Positions 18,453 through 27,403 of a stretch of 64,000 nt of DNA are shown piece by piece. The translations under genes were made by a program, and so were the position numbers. Below the pieces are notes generated by a model that did not search any database, had not been told where the DNA came from, and saw only the letters and a program-made list of their open reading frames with translations. The stretch is from Bacteroidales bacterium M3 (GTDB lineage: Bacteria; Bacteroidota; Bacteroidia; Bacteroidales; Muribaculaceae). The stretch is taken from positions 65,983 to 129,982 of the forward strand of contig LUJN01000003.1 in the NCBI GenBank assembly GCA_001689445.1. Direction: 5' to 3'. Each line of letters opens with the position of its first letter. The first letter of the stretch is position 1.

Positions 18453-18488
18453 GCCTGACTTGCGCCGATATTACACACAACAGCACGC

Positions 18489-18806
18489 TCAGCGTCGTCG
18501 CCATTGTGCAAAATGCCGCCGACGCCTGAGATATCCCATGTCATGGCCATGGCCATACGCCTCACGTTCAAACGAAAGCCCCTTATAAGCCCCATACCAA
18601 TCACGACTGCACAAAAACCGCACAACCCACTCCAACCCATAGATAAGATAGAATCCCACAAAAAGCAATTCACGCTGTTGGGCCGTGTGTATCCGCTCAT
18701 GATTTATAACCACATCATCAATCCACCCCCTGTCACGAGTCCACACTGTCCCAAACAAATTGACACAGAACCGTCGCGGAATCCATCTACAGACAATAAT
18801 CCTCAT
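18489..18806 (-). CDS. Small HExxH protein, Bacteroidetes-type hypothetical
   Basis: From the Met at 18804-18806 the product has 105 residues; the frame is open to 18854. It contains NHERIHTAQQ (HExxH at residues 36-40), a hydrophobic helix (LLFVGFYLIYGLEWVVRF) and SFEREAYGHGHD. The order HExxH, hydrophobic helix, FEREAY resembles a minimal membrane zincin in which a downstream Glu is the third zinc ligand. I know similar small proteins only as uncharacterised Bacteroidetes families. Protease activity is inference. It converges with the GT39 gene and its 5' end lies about 64 bp from tRNA-Gly, which is on the same strand and upstream. Confidence 0.8.
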   Translation of the reverse strand: MRIIVCRWIPRRFCVNLFGTVWTRDRGWIDDVVINHERIHTAQQRELLFVGFYLIYGLEWVVRFLCSRDWYGAYKGLSFEREAYGHGHDMGYLRRRRHFAQWRRR

Positions 18807-18869
18807 ACAACTAAAAATGGGAATCGAGCAAGAAGTTAAACCGCTGATTCCCAATCTTTTCTAACTGTG

Positions 18870-18942
18870 AGCGGTAAACGAGGCTCGAACTCGCGACCCT
18901 CAGCTTGGGAAGCTGATGCTCTACCAACTGAGCTATTACCGC
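18870..18942 (-). tRNA. tRNA-Gly (anticodon CCC)
   Basis: The minus strand gives the cloverleaf. The acceptor GCGGTAA pairs with TTACCGC, the D arm is AGCTCAGTTGGTAGAGC and the anticodon stem TCAGC/GCTGA encloses the loop TTCCCAA. The T arm is GCGAGTTCGAGCCTCGT. CCA is not encoded. A TACCTTTG -7 element lies at 18990-18997 on the same strand. Confidence 0.9.
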
Positions 18943-18989
18943 TTGTATGTCATCCGGCTGCTGTCCCGACGGGGAGCTTTCGGATGATG

Positions 18990-18997
18990 CAAAGGTA
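18990..18997 (-). promoter_or_regulatory. Candidate -7 element of tRNA-Gly
   Basis: The minus strand reads TACCTTTG, the same sequence as the -7 box of the initiator tRNA promoter at 49160-49167. No good -33 box is seen. Confidence 0.45.
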
Positions 18998-19158
18998 ATA
19001 AATCTTTTTTATTTGAGAGGTTTTTCACGGGCAATTTTTTATCGGCTATCTAATTTCATGCTATTTAGATTCTTGACGTGACACTTCCGGGCCCATCCTC
19101 CCAACCAATTGCGATGCCGTATGTTTTACTTAAAAACAATATAAAATCCACCAAATTT

Positions 19159-19515
19159 ATGGAAACAATCAACCTCAAACGTGCCTATGACCCCGCAGCA
19201 CCGACCGACGGCTACCGCGTGCTTGTCGACCGCCTGTGGCCTCGCGGCATGAGCCACGAGACTCTCCATTACGACCTGTGGGAAAAGGATGTCGCCCCAT
19301 CGACCGAGCTGCGCGAGTGGTTCCACCAAGACCCCACAAGCCGCTGGGAGCAGTTCAAAGCGCGCTACACCGCCGAATTGCAAGCCTCTCCCGCGTTCCA
19401 CTCCCTCTGCTCCCAACTGCGGACACACCCGGTCGTGACACTCCTTTACGGCTCCCACGACGTCCACCACAACAACGCCGAGATACTGCGGGAGGCCATT
19501 ATCAACAGCCATTGA
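19159..19515 (+). CDS. DUF488 family protein (YeaO-like)
   Basis: Starting at ATG 19159 the product has 118 residues. It carries the family pattern LKRAYDPAAPTDGYRVLVDR, LWPRGMSHE, WFHQDPTSRWEQFKARYTAE and TLLYGSHDVHHNNAEIL, typical of stand-alone DUF488 proteins of about 115-120 residues. Their function is unknown. An upstream in-frame start at 19078 lacks family similarity. A strong bidirectional hairpin follows 37 bp after the stop codon. Confidence 0.9.
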   Translation: METINLKRAYDPAAPTDGYRVLVDRLWPRGMSHETLHYDLWEKDVAPSTELREWFHQDPTSRWEQFKARYTAELQASPAFHSLCSQLRTHPVVTLLYGSHDVHHNNAEILREAIINSH

Positions 19516-19551
19516 TGTCTGCTACAGCGGTCTACAAATGGTCTACACCTC

Positions 19552-19595
19552 CCTAAAAAGCCCCATATACAAACAAGTATATGGGGCTTTTTAGG
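19552..19595. terminator. Bidirectional rho-independent terminator
   Basis: A 19-bp near-perfect stem (CCTAAAAAGCCCCATATAC with its complement) surrounds the 6-nt loop AAACAA. A and T runs on both sides allow action on both strands. It separates the DUF488 gene from the leucine-rich-repeat genes. Confidence 0.88.
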
Positions 19596-19648
19596 CTTTT
19601 AATCACTATTTTCGCAACCTGATTCCAGTAATTATCAAATGTACTAAA

Positions 19649-21781
19649 ATGACCCATTCCTACCTGGTGGCGACAGCCATGCTCATCGCCGCCTCCGTCC
19701 CAACCCTGTCGGGTGCCGAGACTTTCACCTACGGTAACTTCGACCACGAGGCCAAGACATGCGCCATCACCGCCTACGACGGTGCCGACACCGAAATCCT
19801 GACAATACCCGACTTCTACTCACACGAGAATAAGACCTACAATGTCACTCGCGTGGAAGCCAACGTATTCCATGGCCTGCCGTCACTCACCACAGTCAAT
19901 ATCGGCCACAACCTCGCCACTATCGGCGATACCAAATACTCCCTCGGGGCCACATTAAACTTCTATGACTGCCCGCAGCTCACACGATTTGTCGTCCGCG
20001 CCTCCAATCCATGTTTCTCAGCCACACGCGACGGCATACTCACTGACAAGGATGGCACGACAATCCTCCTTGTCCCCTCGCACGTCGCGACAAATGACGG
20101 CCTGTTACAGCTACCTGCATCAACAATGCACATCGGCACGGAGGCGTTCAGTGGGGTGACTACCGTCACTACTCTCCACCTCAACGGCAGCCTCTTCATT
20201 ATCGAGAGGAACGGCGGCCTTAACGCCGCCCCGTCACTGCGCAAGGTTACCATAGACCCCGGCAACAGCAGCTTTCATGTGACCCCATCGGGATTGCTGG
20301 TAGACCTACATACCACTGTCGAAAAGAGATCTGCCGCAATAGTGTCCCTCCCGCCAAAATCAGGGACTGTCGCGCTCTCTATCCCCGGCACCGTCACAGT
20401 GAGCGACACTGAATACACTGTGATTTCAGTGGAGGAGAAGGCGATGGCCAACCACCCCACGCTGACATCCGTCATAGTGCCCGTCACTGTGGAGAAATTG
20501 TTGGACGAGGCGTTTGCCCGATGCCCGTCCCTCTCAAAATTGACGATACAGGGGGCTGACGTGAGACTCTCCGCAGGCCTTGCGCGTGACTGCCCCCTTC
20601 TCGAGGAGGTGGCGATGGCAAATGCCCCGGGGTATGTCGAACTCGCAGCCTTCAAAAACTGCCGTAGCCTTAAAAAATTCCCGTTTCACGGCGGCACTCA
20701 GTTCTTGGGCGACAGCATCTTCTATGACACGGCTTTGGAGAATGTAGTCTTTGAGGCAGGGAAGTGGCAATCCATTTCCGACAGGGGCACGGGAATGTTT
20801 GCCAACTGCCGCAACCTGAGACTGATAGACTTCTCGGCTGTCACTCTACCCCTCCCACCTGCGAAGAGGAGAAAGGTCGATTTCCCCGAAGGCTTTGCAA
20901 CCGGCTGCCCCCAACTCGCCACGATTATCTTCCCGCCCGAAAGCCGCCTTCTGGAAGGGGCTTTTGAGGGGACACCCTCACTCCTGAAGATAGTCATCCA
21001 AAATTTCGTGAATAGCAACGGCAACTTATTGACTTACCCAACCCCCGCGTCACCCGAACTTTACGCCGTGACCCGCAACACATACCCACGCGTCAAGATG
21101 CCGATTAGCAACCTATTCTCAAAAGATAGCCCCGAGCTGTCCCCGACGATATATTGTGACGCATGGACTCTCCATGTGCACGCCTATGACTCCGAGACCG
21201 GCGAACCTACCGACGCTTATTACTATAATCCATACTATATCCCCAATGCCACCTACTATCTGCCCGGAGGCGCATGGGGCAACTACGATGCCGCACCGGC
21301 CGACTCCCGGCATGAGATGTATTCCATCCACATCTCCCCCACCTATAACAACGGTACGCGGATAGCGTGCCGCCCGCTTGTCGATGGCGTCGTTATGGAC
21401 TATGCCGAGGTAGGCTACAGCAAAGTGTCGTTTCCCGATGATGGAGTCATCGAGACGACCGCTCCATTCTCCACACTCAGTGAAATCAAGGTCAGTTACA
21501 CCGTCAACGGCGTGAAGATGGGCACCACCTACCCTTCCGAAGCACTATCTGGACTCTCTGAAACTGACGCCATATCAATTGACACGTCTCTGGCGGTTAC
21601 CGTCGCCGGACGTACCGCCAAGCTCAGCCATATCGCTGAATGGAATGTCACCGACATGCATGGCCGCGTGATGGCCTCAGGGCATGGCCGCGAGGCCGAC
21701 CTGTCGGCACTTCATGCCGGATTTTACATCATCAACGCCCATACTGCCGACACCTCCATCACTACTAAAATAAGACTATAG
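19649..21781 (+). CDS. BspA-like leucine-rich-repeat secreted protein, copy 1
   Basis: The 710-residue product has a signal peptide (cleavage near SGA-ET at residue 25). A series of LRR_5/BspA-type repeats spans about residues 60-470 (for example FHGLPSLTTVNIGHNLATIG and CRSLKKFPFHG). Then come a beta-rich domain and a type IX sorting-like tail (VTDMHGRVMASGHGREADLS...GFYIINA). BspA-like proteins bind host matrix, fibrinogen or other bacteria in oral and gut Bacteroidetes; here the ligand is unknown. The start codon of a homologous gene lies 4 bp downstream, so the pair is one operon born by tandem duplication. The homologues share the openings TFTYGNFDHEAKTCAITAYD and TFSYGYYNEKAKTCAITAYN. 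Confidence 0.9.
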   Translation: MTHSYLVATAMLIAASVPTLSGAETFTYGNFDHEAKTCAITAYDGADTEILTIPDFYSHENKTYNVTRVEANVFHGLPSLTTVNIGHNLATIGDTKYSLGATLNFYDCPQLTRFVVRASNPCFSATRDGILTDKDGTTILLVPSHVATNDGLLQLPASTMHIGTEAFSGVTTVTTLHLNGSLFIIERNGGLNAAPSLRKVTIDPGNSSFHVTPSGLLVDLHTTVEKRSAAIVSLPPKSGTVALSIPGTVTVSDTEYTVISVEEKAMANHPTLTSVIVPVTVEKLLDEAFARCPSLSKLTIQGADVRLSAGLARDCPLLEEVAMANAPGYVELAAFKNCRSLKKFPFHGGTQFLGDSIFYDTALENVVFEAGKWQSISDRGTGMFANCRNLRLIDFSAVTLPLPPAKRRKVDFPEGFATGCPQLATIIFPPESRLLEGAFEGTPSLLKIVIQNFVNSNGNLLTYPTPASPELYAVTRNTYPRVKMPISNLFSKDSPELSPTIYCDAWTLHVHAYDSETGEPTDAYYYNPYYIPNATYYLPGGAWGNYDAAPADSRHEMYSIHISPTYNNGTRIACRPLVDGVVMDYAEVGYSKVSFPDDGVIETTAPFSTLSEIKVSYTVNGVKMGTTYPSEALSGLSETDAISIDTSLAVTVAGRTAKLSHIAEWNVTDMHGRVMASGHGREADLSALHAGFYIINAHTADTSITTKIRL

Positions 21782-21785
21782 GAAT

Positions 21786-23897
21786 ATGAGAATCATAAAG
21801 ACATTCACTGCGCTGATATTGCTGTCGGCGGTGACCTACACACATGCCGCCACGTTCTCCTATGGCTACTACAACGAGAAAGCCAAGACCTGTGCCATCA
21901 CGGCCTACAACGGGGGCGATACCGAGACGCTGACCATCCCCAACAACCACAAGCGCGGCGACATCACATACCGTGTCACGGCTATTGCCGACAGCGTATT
22001 CATAGGGCTCAAGAAGCTCCGAGTGGTCAACATCGGCCCGTTTATTGCCAAAATCGGAGGCTTTGACACCAAAGATGAATTTTGCGCCACGAACTTCCTC
22101 GACTGCCCACGGCTCGCGGAATTCAATGTCAACCCATCCAACGGCACATTCATGTCCGAGATACCGGGCATACTGATGTCAAAGGGCGGAATCATATATC
22201 GGGTGCCCCCCATGATAAAGACCAACAGCGGGGTCCTAAACATCTCACCACAGTACCACTGTGCCATCGCCGATAAATCGTTCAACGGTGTTTCCACCGT
22301 CGCCACTCTCAATCTCGGCCCCTATGTCACAGTATGGCAGGACGCCGGATTCAACGAGTCATCGCTGGCTAAAATCAATGTCTCCACCGACAATTCCTAC
22401 CTATTTGTGACCAAGGACGGAATGTTGATGAGCTACCTGGAGGACCGTTGTGCTATAATATCCCTCCCGCCGAAGTCGAGTGTCACAGAGCTAAAGATTC
22501 CGACCACAGTCTCCCCCAACGGGCGCAAGCTGGCTGTCACCTTTATCCGGTATGAAGCCTTTGCCAACTGCGCGTCATTGAAGTCGGTAACAATCCCCGC
22601 ATCCGTAAAATGGATAGAAGACCGTGCTTTCGCCGGGTCAGGACTCACCAAGGTGACGATTCCCGCCACAGCCACCGACATGGGCACCCTCGGCAACGGC
22701 ATTTTTGCCGACTGCCCGGCACTCGTGTCGATCAGCATAAACGGCAATGACATGTACATTCCCAAGGACTTTGCGCGCGGATGCCGCAAACTCGCGAAAG
22801 TGACACTATCCTCCATCCCGCGCTACATAGGCAGCAATGCCTTCAAAAACTGCACCTCACTCACATCCTTCCCTTTCAATGCAGAGACATCGATGGGGGG
22901 CGACAGCATCTTCGCCAACACGGGATTTACAAAAGTACTGTTTGCCGGAAGCGAGGAGTCACACTCCGAAAATACGGGCATGTTTACAGGATGCCGCGAC
23001 CTCACCACCATTGACTTGTCGGCGGCAGAGACAGTCCCGATGGGCAAGGGATTCGCGACCAAATGTCCCAAGCTGTCCACCATCATCTTCCCGCGCCAGG
23101 CAGCTCCACTTCCCCAATCGTTTGGGATAAACAACGCACTCAGGAAAATCGTGGCACACTCCCTCTCCGTGCCCAAGGAGGGATTGTTCGGCTATGACCA
23201 GTCTGCATCGCCGTACCTGTATCTGGCGACAAAAGGTGTCGGGGCAGCAATGAGTTGCGACCTCGGAAGGATATTCAAGCCGTCGTCCGGCGCCAAAGTG
23301 ACGCCACGCATATACACCGACGCCTTCTCGCTTCATGATACAGACACCGGTTCGCCAATCAAGGACGCCACCATCTATATTCCCGCGCTGGCGTCACACA
23401 ACTACCGACGCTACACCAACTCGTCAAAGGTCACCGAGATGTTTACCCTCTCCATAACGCGCTCAGGGTCAAAGACACGTATCGAATACCGCCCCGTCAT
23501 ATCCGGAATCAAGTTCTCCTCCATCAATCTTGGCGACGGCAACTCGATAGCCCTCAATCCCGACGGGGCGGTTAAGACCGCAGACCTGGCGTTCTCCAAG
23601 ATAAAGTCCGTCACTTTGGCCTACTCGGTCAACGGAGTGGAGATGCTGACGCGTTACCCGAAGGATGCCTTCAACGACGGCCAAACATCAATAGACGACG
23701 TGACAGGAGATATGCCATCTTTACGGCTTGAGGGACGTGTCGCGCGGTTTGACACCGAGGTTTCCTATACAGTCTCCGACATGCATGGCCGGGTAGCGGT
23801 CTCAGGTCACGGCAGCGAGGCCGACCTGTCCACCCTCCCTGCGGGAGTCTACATCGTGCACCTCCCACTCGCCACCCACAAGATACTGCTCCGTTAG
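21786..23897 (+). CDS. BspA-like leucine-rich-repeat secreted protein, copy 2
   Basis: The 703-residue paralogue of the preceding gene starts 4 bp after its stop. It has a signal peptide (ILLSAVTYTHAA) and LRR_5 repeats such as FANCASLKSVTIPASVKWIE and FKNCTSLTSFPF. The type IX sorting-like tail (VSDMHGRVAVSGHGSEADLS...GVYIVHL) is almost the same as in copy 1. The repeat units in the middle have diverged much more than the N- and C-terminal ends. This fits a surface pair with different ligand specificity, which is inference. No promoter is seen between the genes. Confidence 0.9.
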   Translation: MRIIKTFTALILLSAVTYTHAATFSYGYYNEKAKTCAITAYNGGDTETLTIPNNHKRGDITYRVTAIADSVFIGLKKLRVVNIGPFIAKIGGFDTKDEFCATNFLDCPRLAEFNVNPSNGTFMSEIPGILMSKGGIIYRVPPMIKTNSGVLNISPQYHCAIADKSFNGVSTVATLNLGPYVTVWQDAGFNESSLAKINVSTDNSYLFVTKDGMLMSYLEDRCAIISLPPKSSVTELKIPTTVSPNGRKLAVTFIRYEAFANCASLKSVTIPASVKWIEDRAFAGSGLTKVTIPATATDMGTLGNGIFADCPALVSISINGNDMYIPKDFARGCRKLAKVTLSSIPRYIGSNAFKNCTSLTSFPFNAETSMGGDSIFANTGFTKVLFAGSEESHSENTGMFTGCRDLTTIDLSAAETVPMGKGFATKCPKLSTIIFPRQAAPLPQSFGINNALRKIVAHSLSVPKEGLFGYDQSASPYLYLATKGVGAAMSCDLGRIFKPSSGAKVTPRIYTDAFSLHDTDTGSPIKDATIYIPALASHNYRRYTNSSKVTEMFTLSITRSGSKTRIEYRPVISGIKFSSINLGDGNSIALNPDGAVKTADLAFSKIKSVTLAYSVNGVEMLTRYPKDAFNDGQTSIDDVTGDMPSLRLEGRVARFDTEVSYTVSDMHGRVAVSGHGSEADLSTLPAGVYIVHLPLATHKILLR

Positions 23898-23943
23898 CCT
23901 ACGGTTTGTGGATATTTTCATGCCTTAATTTGTGGGAAAAACG

Positions 23944-23951
23944 TATATTTG
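23944..23951 (+). promoter_or_regulatory. Candidate -7 element of the tricorn-like protease gene
   Basis: TATATTTG occurs 37 bp before the ATG at 23988. A -33 box is poorly defined. It supports starting the protein at 23988 instead of at the upstream open frame. Confidence 0.5.
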
Positions 23952-23987
23952 CATATCCAAACAAATCATCGTAAATCCCTATACTGC

Positions 23988-26900
23988 ATGAAAAAGATAA
24001 TTTTGCCCCTGATTGCCGCCGCCGTGACACTCCCGGCGTCGGCAATCACGCCTTTGTGGCTCCGTGACGTGAAAATCTCGCCTGACGGCCGGGAGATAGC
24101 CTTCACTTACAAGGGTGACATCTACAAGGTCGCCGCAACCGGCGGCAACGCCGTGCGCCTCACCTCCCAGCCATCCTACGATGGCGCTCCCATATGGTCG
24201 CCCGACGGCACCAAGATAGCATTTGCCTCTGACCGCAACGGCGGCATGGACATCTTCATAATGCCCTCCACCGGAGGCTCGGCCACACAGCTGACATTCA
24301 ACTCGGCCATCGAGACCCCCGAGGCGTTCACCCCCGACGGCTCGGCGGTGCTCTACTCGGCCGCGATACAAGACCGCCCGTCGAGCGCACAGTTCCCCTC
24401 GGCGCGCCTCACGGAGCTTTACCGTGTCCCCGTTGGGGGAGGACGGCCTGTGCAGGTGCTCTCCACCCCTGCCGAGGCGGTGGCATTTCTGCCCGATGGC
24501 TCGATGCTCTATCAGGACATGAAAGGCAACGAGAACAAGTGGCGCAAGCACCACACCTCGTCGGTGACCCGCGACATATGGCGTTTTGACCCCGCGACGG
24601 GACGGCACTCCAATCTCACCTCGCGAGGCGGCGAGGACCGCAACCCGGTCGTGTCGCCCGACGGGCAGACAGTCTACTTCCTGAGCGAGCGCGACGGCGG
24701 GTCATTCAACGTCTATTCATTTCCCGCCTCCAACCCCTCGCAGGTGTCGGCTGTGACCGACTTCAAGACTCACCCGGTGCGCTTCCTGTCGCAGGGGAGC
24801 GACGGCACGCTTGCATTTGCCTATGACGGGGAGATTTATACCATGAGGCCCGGAAGCAAGCCTGCCAAGGTGGCGATAGACGTAACCATAGATGACAGCG
24901 ACCCGATAGAGACCCTAAGCGCCTCACGGGGATGGTCGGAGGGTGCGGTGTCTCCCGACGGCAAGCAGGTAGCGGTCGTAAAGCGCGGGGAGCTGCTCGT
25001 CACATCGGCCGACTACCCGTCGACACGGCAAATAACCAACACCCCCGAAGCCGAGGGGAACATATCGTGGGCACCTGACAGCCGCACCATCTACTACACA
25101 TCAGAGCGCGACGGCCACAAGAACATCTACCGCGCCCGAGTGGCCCGAGATGCCGATCCCAACTTCTCCAACGCCACGCTGGTCGAGGAGGAGGCGGTGT
25201 TCCCGGCCTCAGACAAGGTGGAGCGAACATGCCCCGTGGTGTCGCCCAACGGCAAGAAACTCGCGTTTGTCGAGCGACGCAACAACCTGATGGTGATGGA
25301 CCTCGCCACCAAAAAGGTGACGCAGCTTACCGACAGCACCTCGTGCCCGCGCCGCACCGGAGAGATCAATTACCAATGGTCGCCAGACAGCCGTTGGATA
25401 GCCGCGTCGCTCATCGACCGCCGCCACGACCCCTACACCGACATCATGCTCATCAACGCCACCACCGGCGAGAAAACCAACCTCACCAACAGCGGCTACT
25501 TTGACGAGCAGCCGCGATGGACGCTCGACGGCAACGCCCTGATGTTTGTCACCGAGCGTTACGGAATGCGCAACCATGCATCATGGGGCTCGCTATCGGA
25601 CGTGATGCTTGTGTTCCTCAACCAGGAAGCCTACGACCGCTTCAACCTCAACGAGGAGGATTACGCCCTGCTCAAGGAAGTCGAGAAAGACCGCAAGGCA
25701 TCAAAGGGGAAGACTGACTCCAAGAAGGAGGGGAAAGATAGCAAGAAGAAATCCTCAAAGAAAGGCGACAGCAAGAAAGGCGACGCCGACTCCAAGGAAG
25801 ATAACGTCAATCCCATCGACGTACAGCTCGCAGGGATAGAAAACCGCATCGTTCGCCTGACTCCGGCATCAAGCGACATACGCGACGCCTATGTCACCAA
25901 CGACGGCGAGACGCTTTACTACCTTATGGGCAACCCTCGCGGATGCACCCTCACCAAGCTTGACCTACGCAAGGGGGACAGCAAGTCGCTCAACAAGTTT
26001 GGACGCAGCATGGAGTTCATGCCCGACAAGGAGGAGAAAGCCATCTTCCTCATCGGCTCAAACGAGATAAAGAAGCTTGACCCCAAGAGCGACAAGCTGA
26101 CGGGAGTGAGCGTGTCGGGCGACCTGCGCATCGACCCTGCCCGTGAGCGCGAGTATATGCTCGACTATGTGTACAACGAGGAGCGCGAACGGTTCTACAC
26201 CCCCGACATGCACGGGGTCGACTGGGACGGCATGACGGCAGCCTACCGCCGCTTCCTGCCCCATATCTCCAACAACCGCGACTTTGCCGACCTGTTGAGC
26301 GAACTACTCGGCGAGCTTAACGTCTCCCACACGGGAAGCCGCTACTACGGCGAAGGCGCCGAGCAGCCCACGGCATCGCTCGGACTGCTCTACGACACCG
26401 ACTACCGCGGCGACGGACTCCGCGTGGCCGAGGTCGTGACCGGAGGGCCGTTTGACCGAGCCGACTCGCCGATGGTCGCCGGAGCCATTATCGAGAGCAT
26501 CAACGGCAACAAGCTTACCGCTGACACCGACCCGCAGGCACTGCTCAACGGACTGAGCCGCAAAAAGACGCTCGTCTCGTTCCGTCTTCCCTCGGGAGCG
26601 GCGGCTGAAGACGTAGTGCTGCCGATAACCGCCGGCAAGATGGAGAACCTGATGTATGACCGCTGGGTGCGCCAACGTGCCGCCGATGTCGACAGCCTGT
26701 CGCACGGGCGTCTCGGCTACGTGCACATCAAGTCGATGAACGACGCGAGCTTCCGCACCATCTACTCCGACATCCTCGGCAAGTACAACGACCGCGAGGG
26801 CATCGTCATCGACACCCGCTGGAACGGCGGCGGGCGCCTGCACGAGGATATAGAGGTGCTGTTCAGCGGCAAGAAGTACTTCACGCAGGTGGTGCGCGGC

Positions 26901-27266
26901 AACGAGGCGTGCGACATGCCGTCGCGCCGCTGGAACAAGCCGAGCATCATGCTTCAGGGCGAGGCCAACTACAGCAACGCCCACGGCACCCCGTGGGTCT
27001 ACAAGCACCTCGGCCTGGGCAAACTCGTCGGTATGCCTGTCCCCGGCACGATGACAAGCGTCAACTGGGAAACACTTCAGGACCCGTCGCTGATATTCGG
27101 AATCCCCGTCACCGGCTACCGCCTCCCCGACGGCAGCTATCTCGAGAACACGCAGCTTGAGCCTGACGTGCGCGTCGCCAACGACCCCGCCACCATAGTC
27201 AACGGTGAGGACACCCAGCTGCGCGTCGCCGTCGAGACGCTGCTGCGCGACATCGACGGGAAGTGA
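23988..27266 (+). CDS. Secreted tricorn-type S41 peptidase with beta-propeller
   Basis: From the ATG at 23988 (signal peptide MKKIILPLIAAAVTLPASA) the product has 1092 residues. It contains WD40/PD40-like propeller repeats (ISPDGREIAFTYKGDIYKV, WSPDGTKIAFASDR), then a Lys/Ser/Asp-rich low-complexity insertion around residues 575-610. A tricorn core, PDZ and S41 protease domain follow. Residues Ser780-His781 (NVSHTGS) and Ser996 (NYSNAHG) correspond to the tricorn Ser-His and nucleophile Ser; the fourth residue was not placed. Tricorn-like proteases degrade peptides. The signal peptide places it in the periplasm or outside, in contrast to the cytosolic archaeal enzyme. A terminator follows at 27311. 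Confidence 0.93.
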   Translation: MKKIILPLIAAAVTLPASAITPLWLRDVKISPDGREIAFTYKGDIYKVAATGGNAVRLTSQPSYDGAPIWSPDGTKIAFASDRNGGMDIFIMPSTGGSATQLTFNSAIETPEAFTPDGSAVLYSAAIQDRPSSAQFPSARLTELYRVPVGGGRPVQVLSTPAEAVAFLPDGSMLYQDMKGNENKWRKHHTSSVTRDIWRFDPATGRHSNLTSRGGEDRNPVVSPDGQTVYFLSERDGGSFNVYSFPASNPSQVSAVTDFKTHPVRFLSQGSDGTLAFAYDGEIYTMRPGSKPAKVAIDVTIDDSDPIETLSASRGWSEGAVSPDGKQVAVVKRGELLVTSADYPSTRQITNTPEAEGNISWAPDSRTIYYTSERDGHKNIYRARVARDADPNFSNATLVEEEAVFPASDKVERTCPVVSPNGKKLAFVERRNNLMVMDLATKKVTQLTDSTSCPRRTGEINYQWSPDSRWIAASLIDRRHDPYTDIMLINATTGEKTNLTNSGYFDEQPRWTLDGNALMFVTERYGMRNHASWGSLSDVMLVFLNQEAYDRFNLNEEDYALLKEVEKDRKASKGKTDSKKEGKDSKKKSSKKGDSKKGDADSKEDNVNPIDVQLAGIENRIVRLTPASSDIRDAYVTNDGETLYYLMGNPRGCTLTKLDLRKGDSKSLNKFGRSMEFMPDKEEKAIFLIGSNEIKKLDPKSDKLTGVSVSGDLRIDPAREREYMLDYVYNEERERFYTPDMHGVDWDGMTAAYRRFLPHISNNRDFADLLSELLGELNVSHTGSRYYGEGAEQPTASLGLLYDTDYRGDGLRVAEVVTGGPFDRADSPMVAGAIIESINGNKLTADTDPQALLNGLSRKKTLVSFRLPSGAAAEDVVLPITAGKMENLMYDRWVRQRAADVDSLSHGRLGYVHIKSMNDASFRTIYSDILGKYNDREGIVIDTRWNGGGRLHEDIEVLFSGKKYFTQVVRGNEACDMPSRRWNKPSIMLQGEANYSNAHGTPWVYKHLGLGKLVGMPVPGTMTSVNWETLQDPSLIFGIPVTGYRLPDGSYLENTQLEPDVRVANDPATIVNGEDTQLRVAVETLLRDIDGK

Positions 27267-27310
27267 AAGGAACACTAAGGAATTTAAGGCCCTCAAGGGA
27301 TTTAAGGAGT
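27267..27310. repeat. Degenerate 9-bp tandem repeat (TTTAAGGnn type)
   Basis: Units AAGGAACAC, TAAGGAATT, TAAGGCCCT, CAAGGGATT and TAAGGAGT follow directly after the stop codon of the S41 peptidase gene. Confidence 0.65.
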
Positions 27311-27350
27311 AAAGAGGGAGGCAAAACCAGTGGTTTTGCCTCCCTCTTTT
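27311..27350 (+). terminator. Rho-independent terminator after the S41 peptidase gene
   Basis: AAAGAGGGAGGCAAAACC pairs with GGTTTTGCCTCCCTCTTT around a 3-nt loop, followed by TTTTGC. It is 44 bp downstream of the stop codon at 27266. Confidence 0.85.
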
Positions 27351-27403
27351 GCTTGGGGGGATATTTGTCATTATTTCAATGTACTATTGTTGCCGTTTTA
27401 GCT

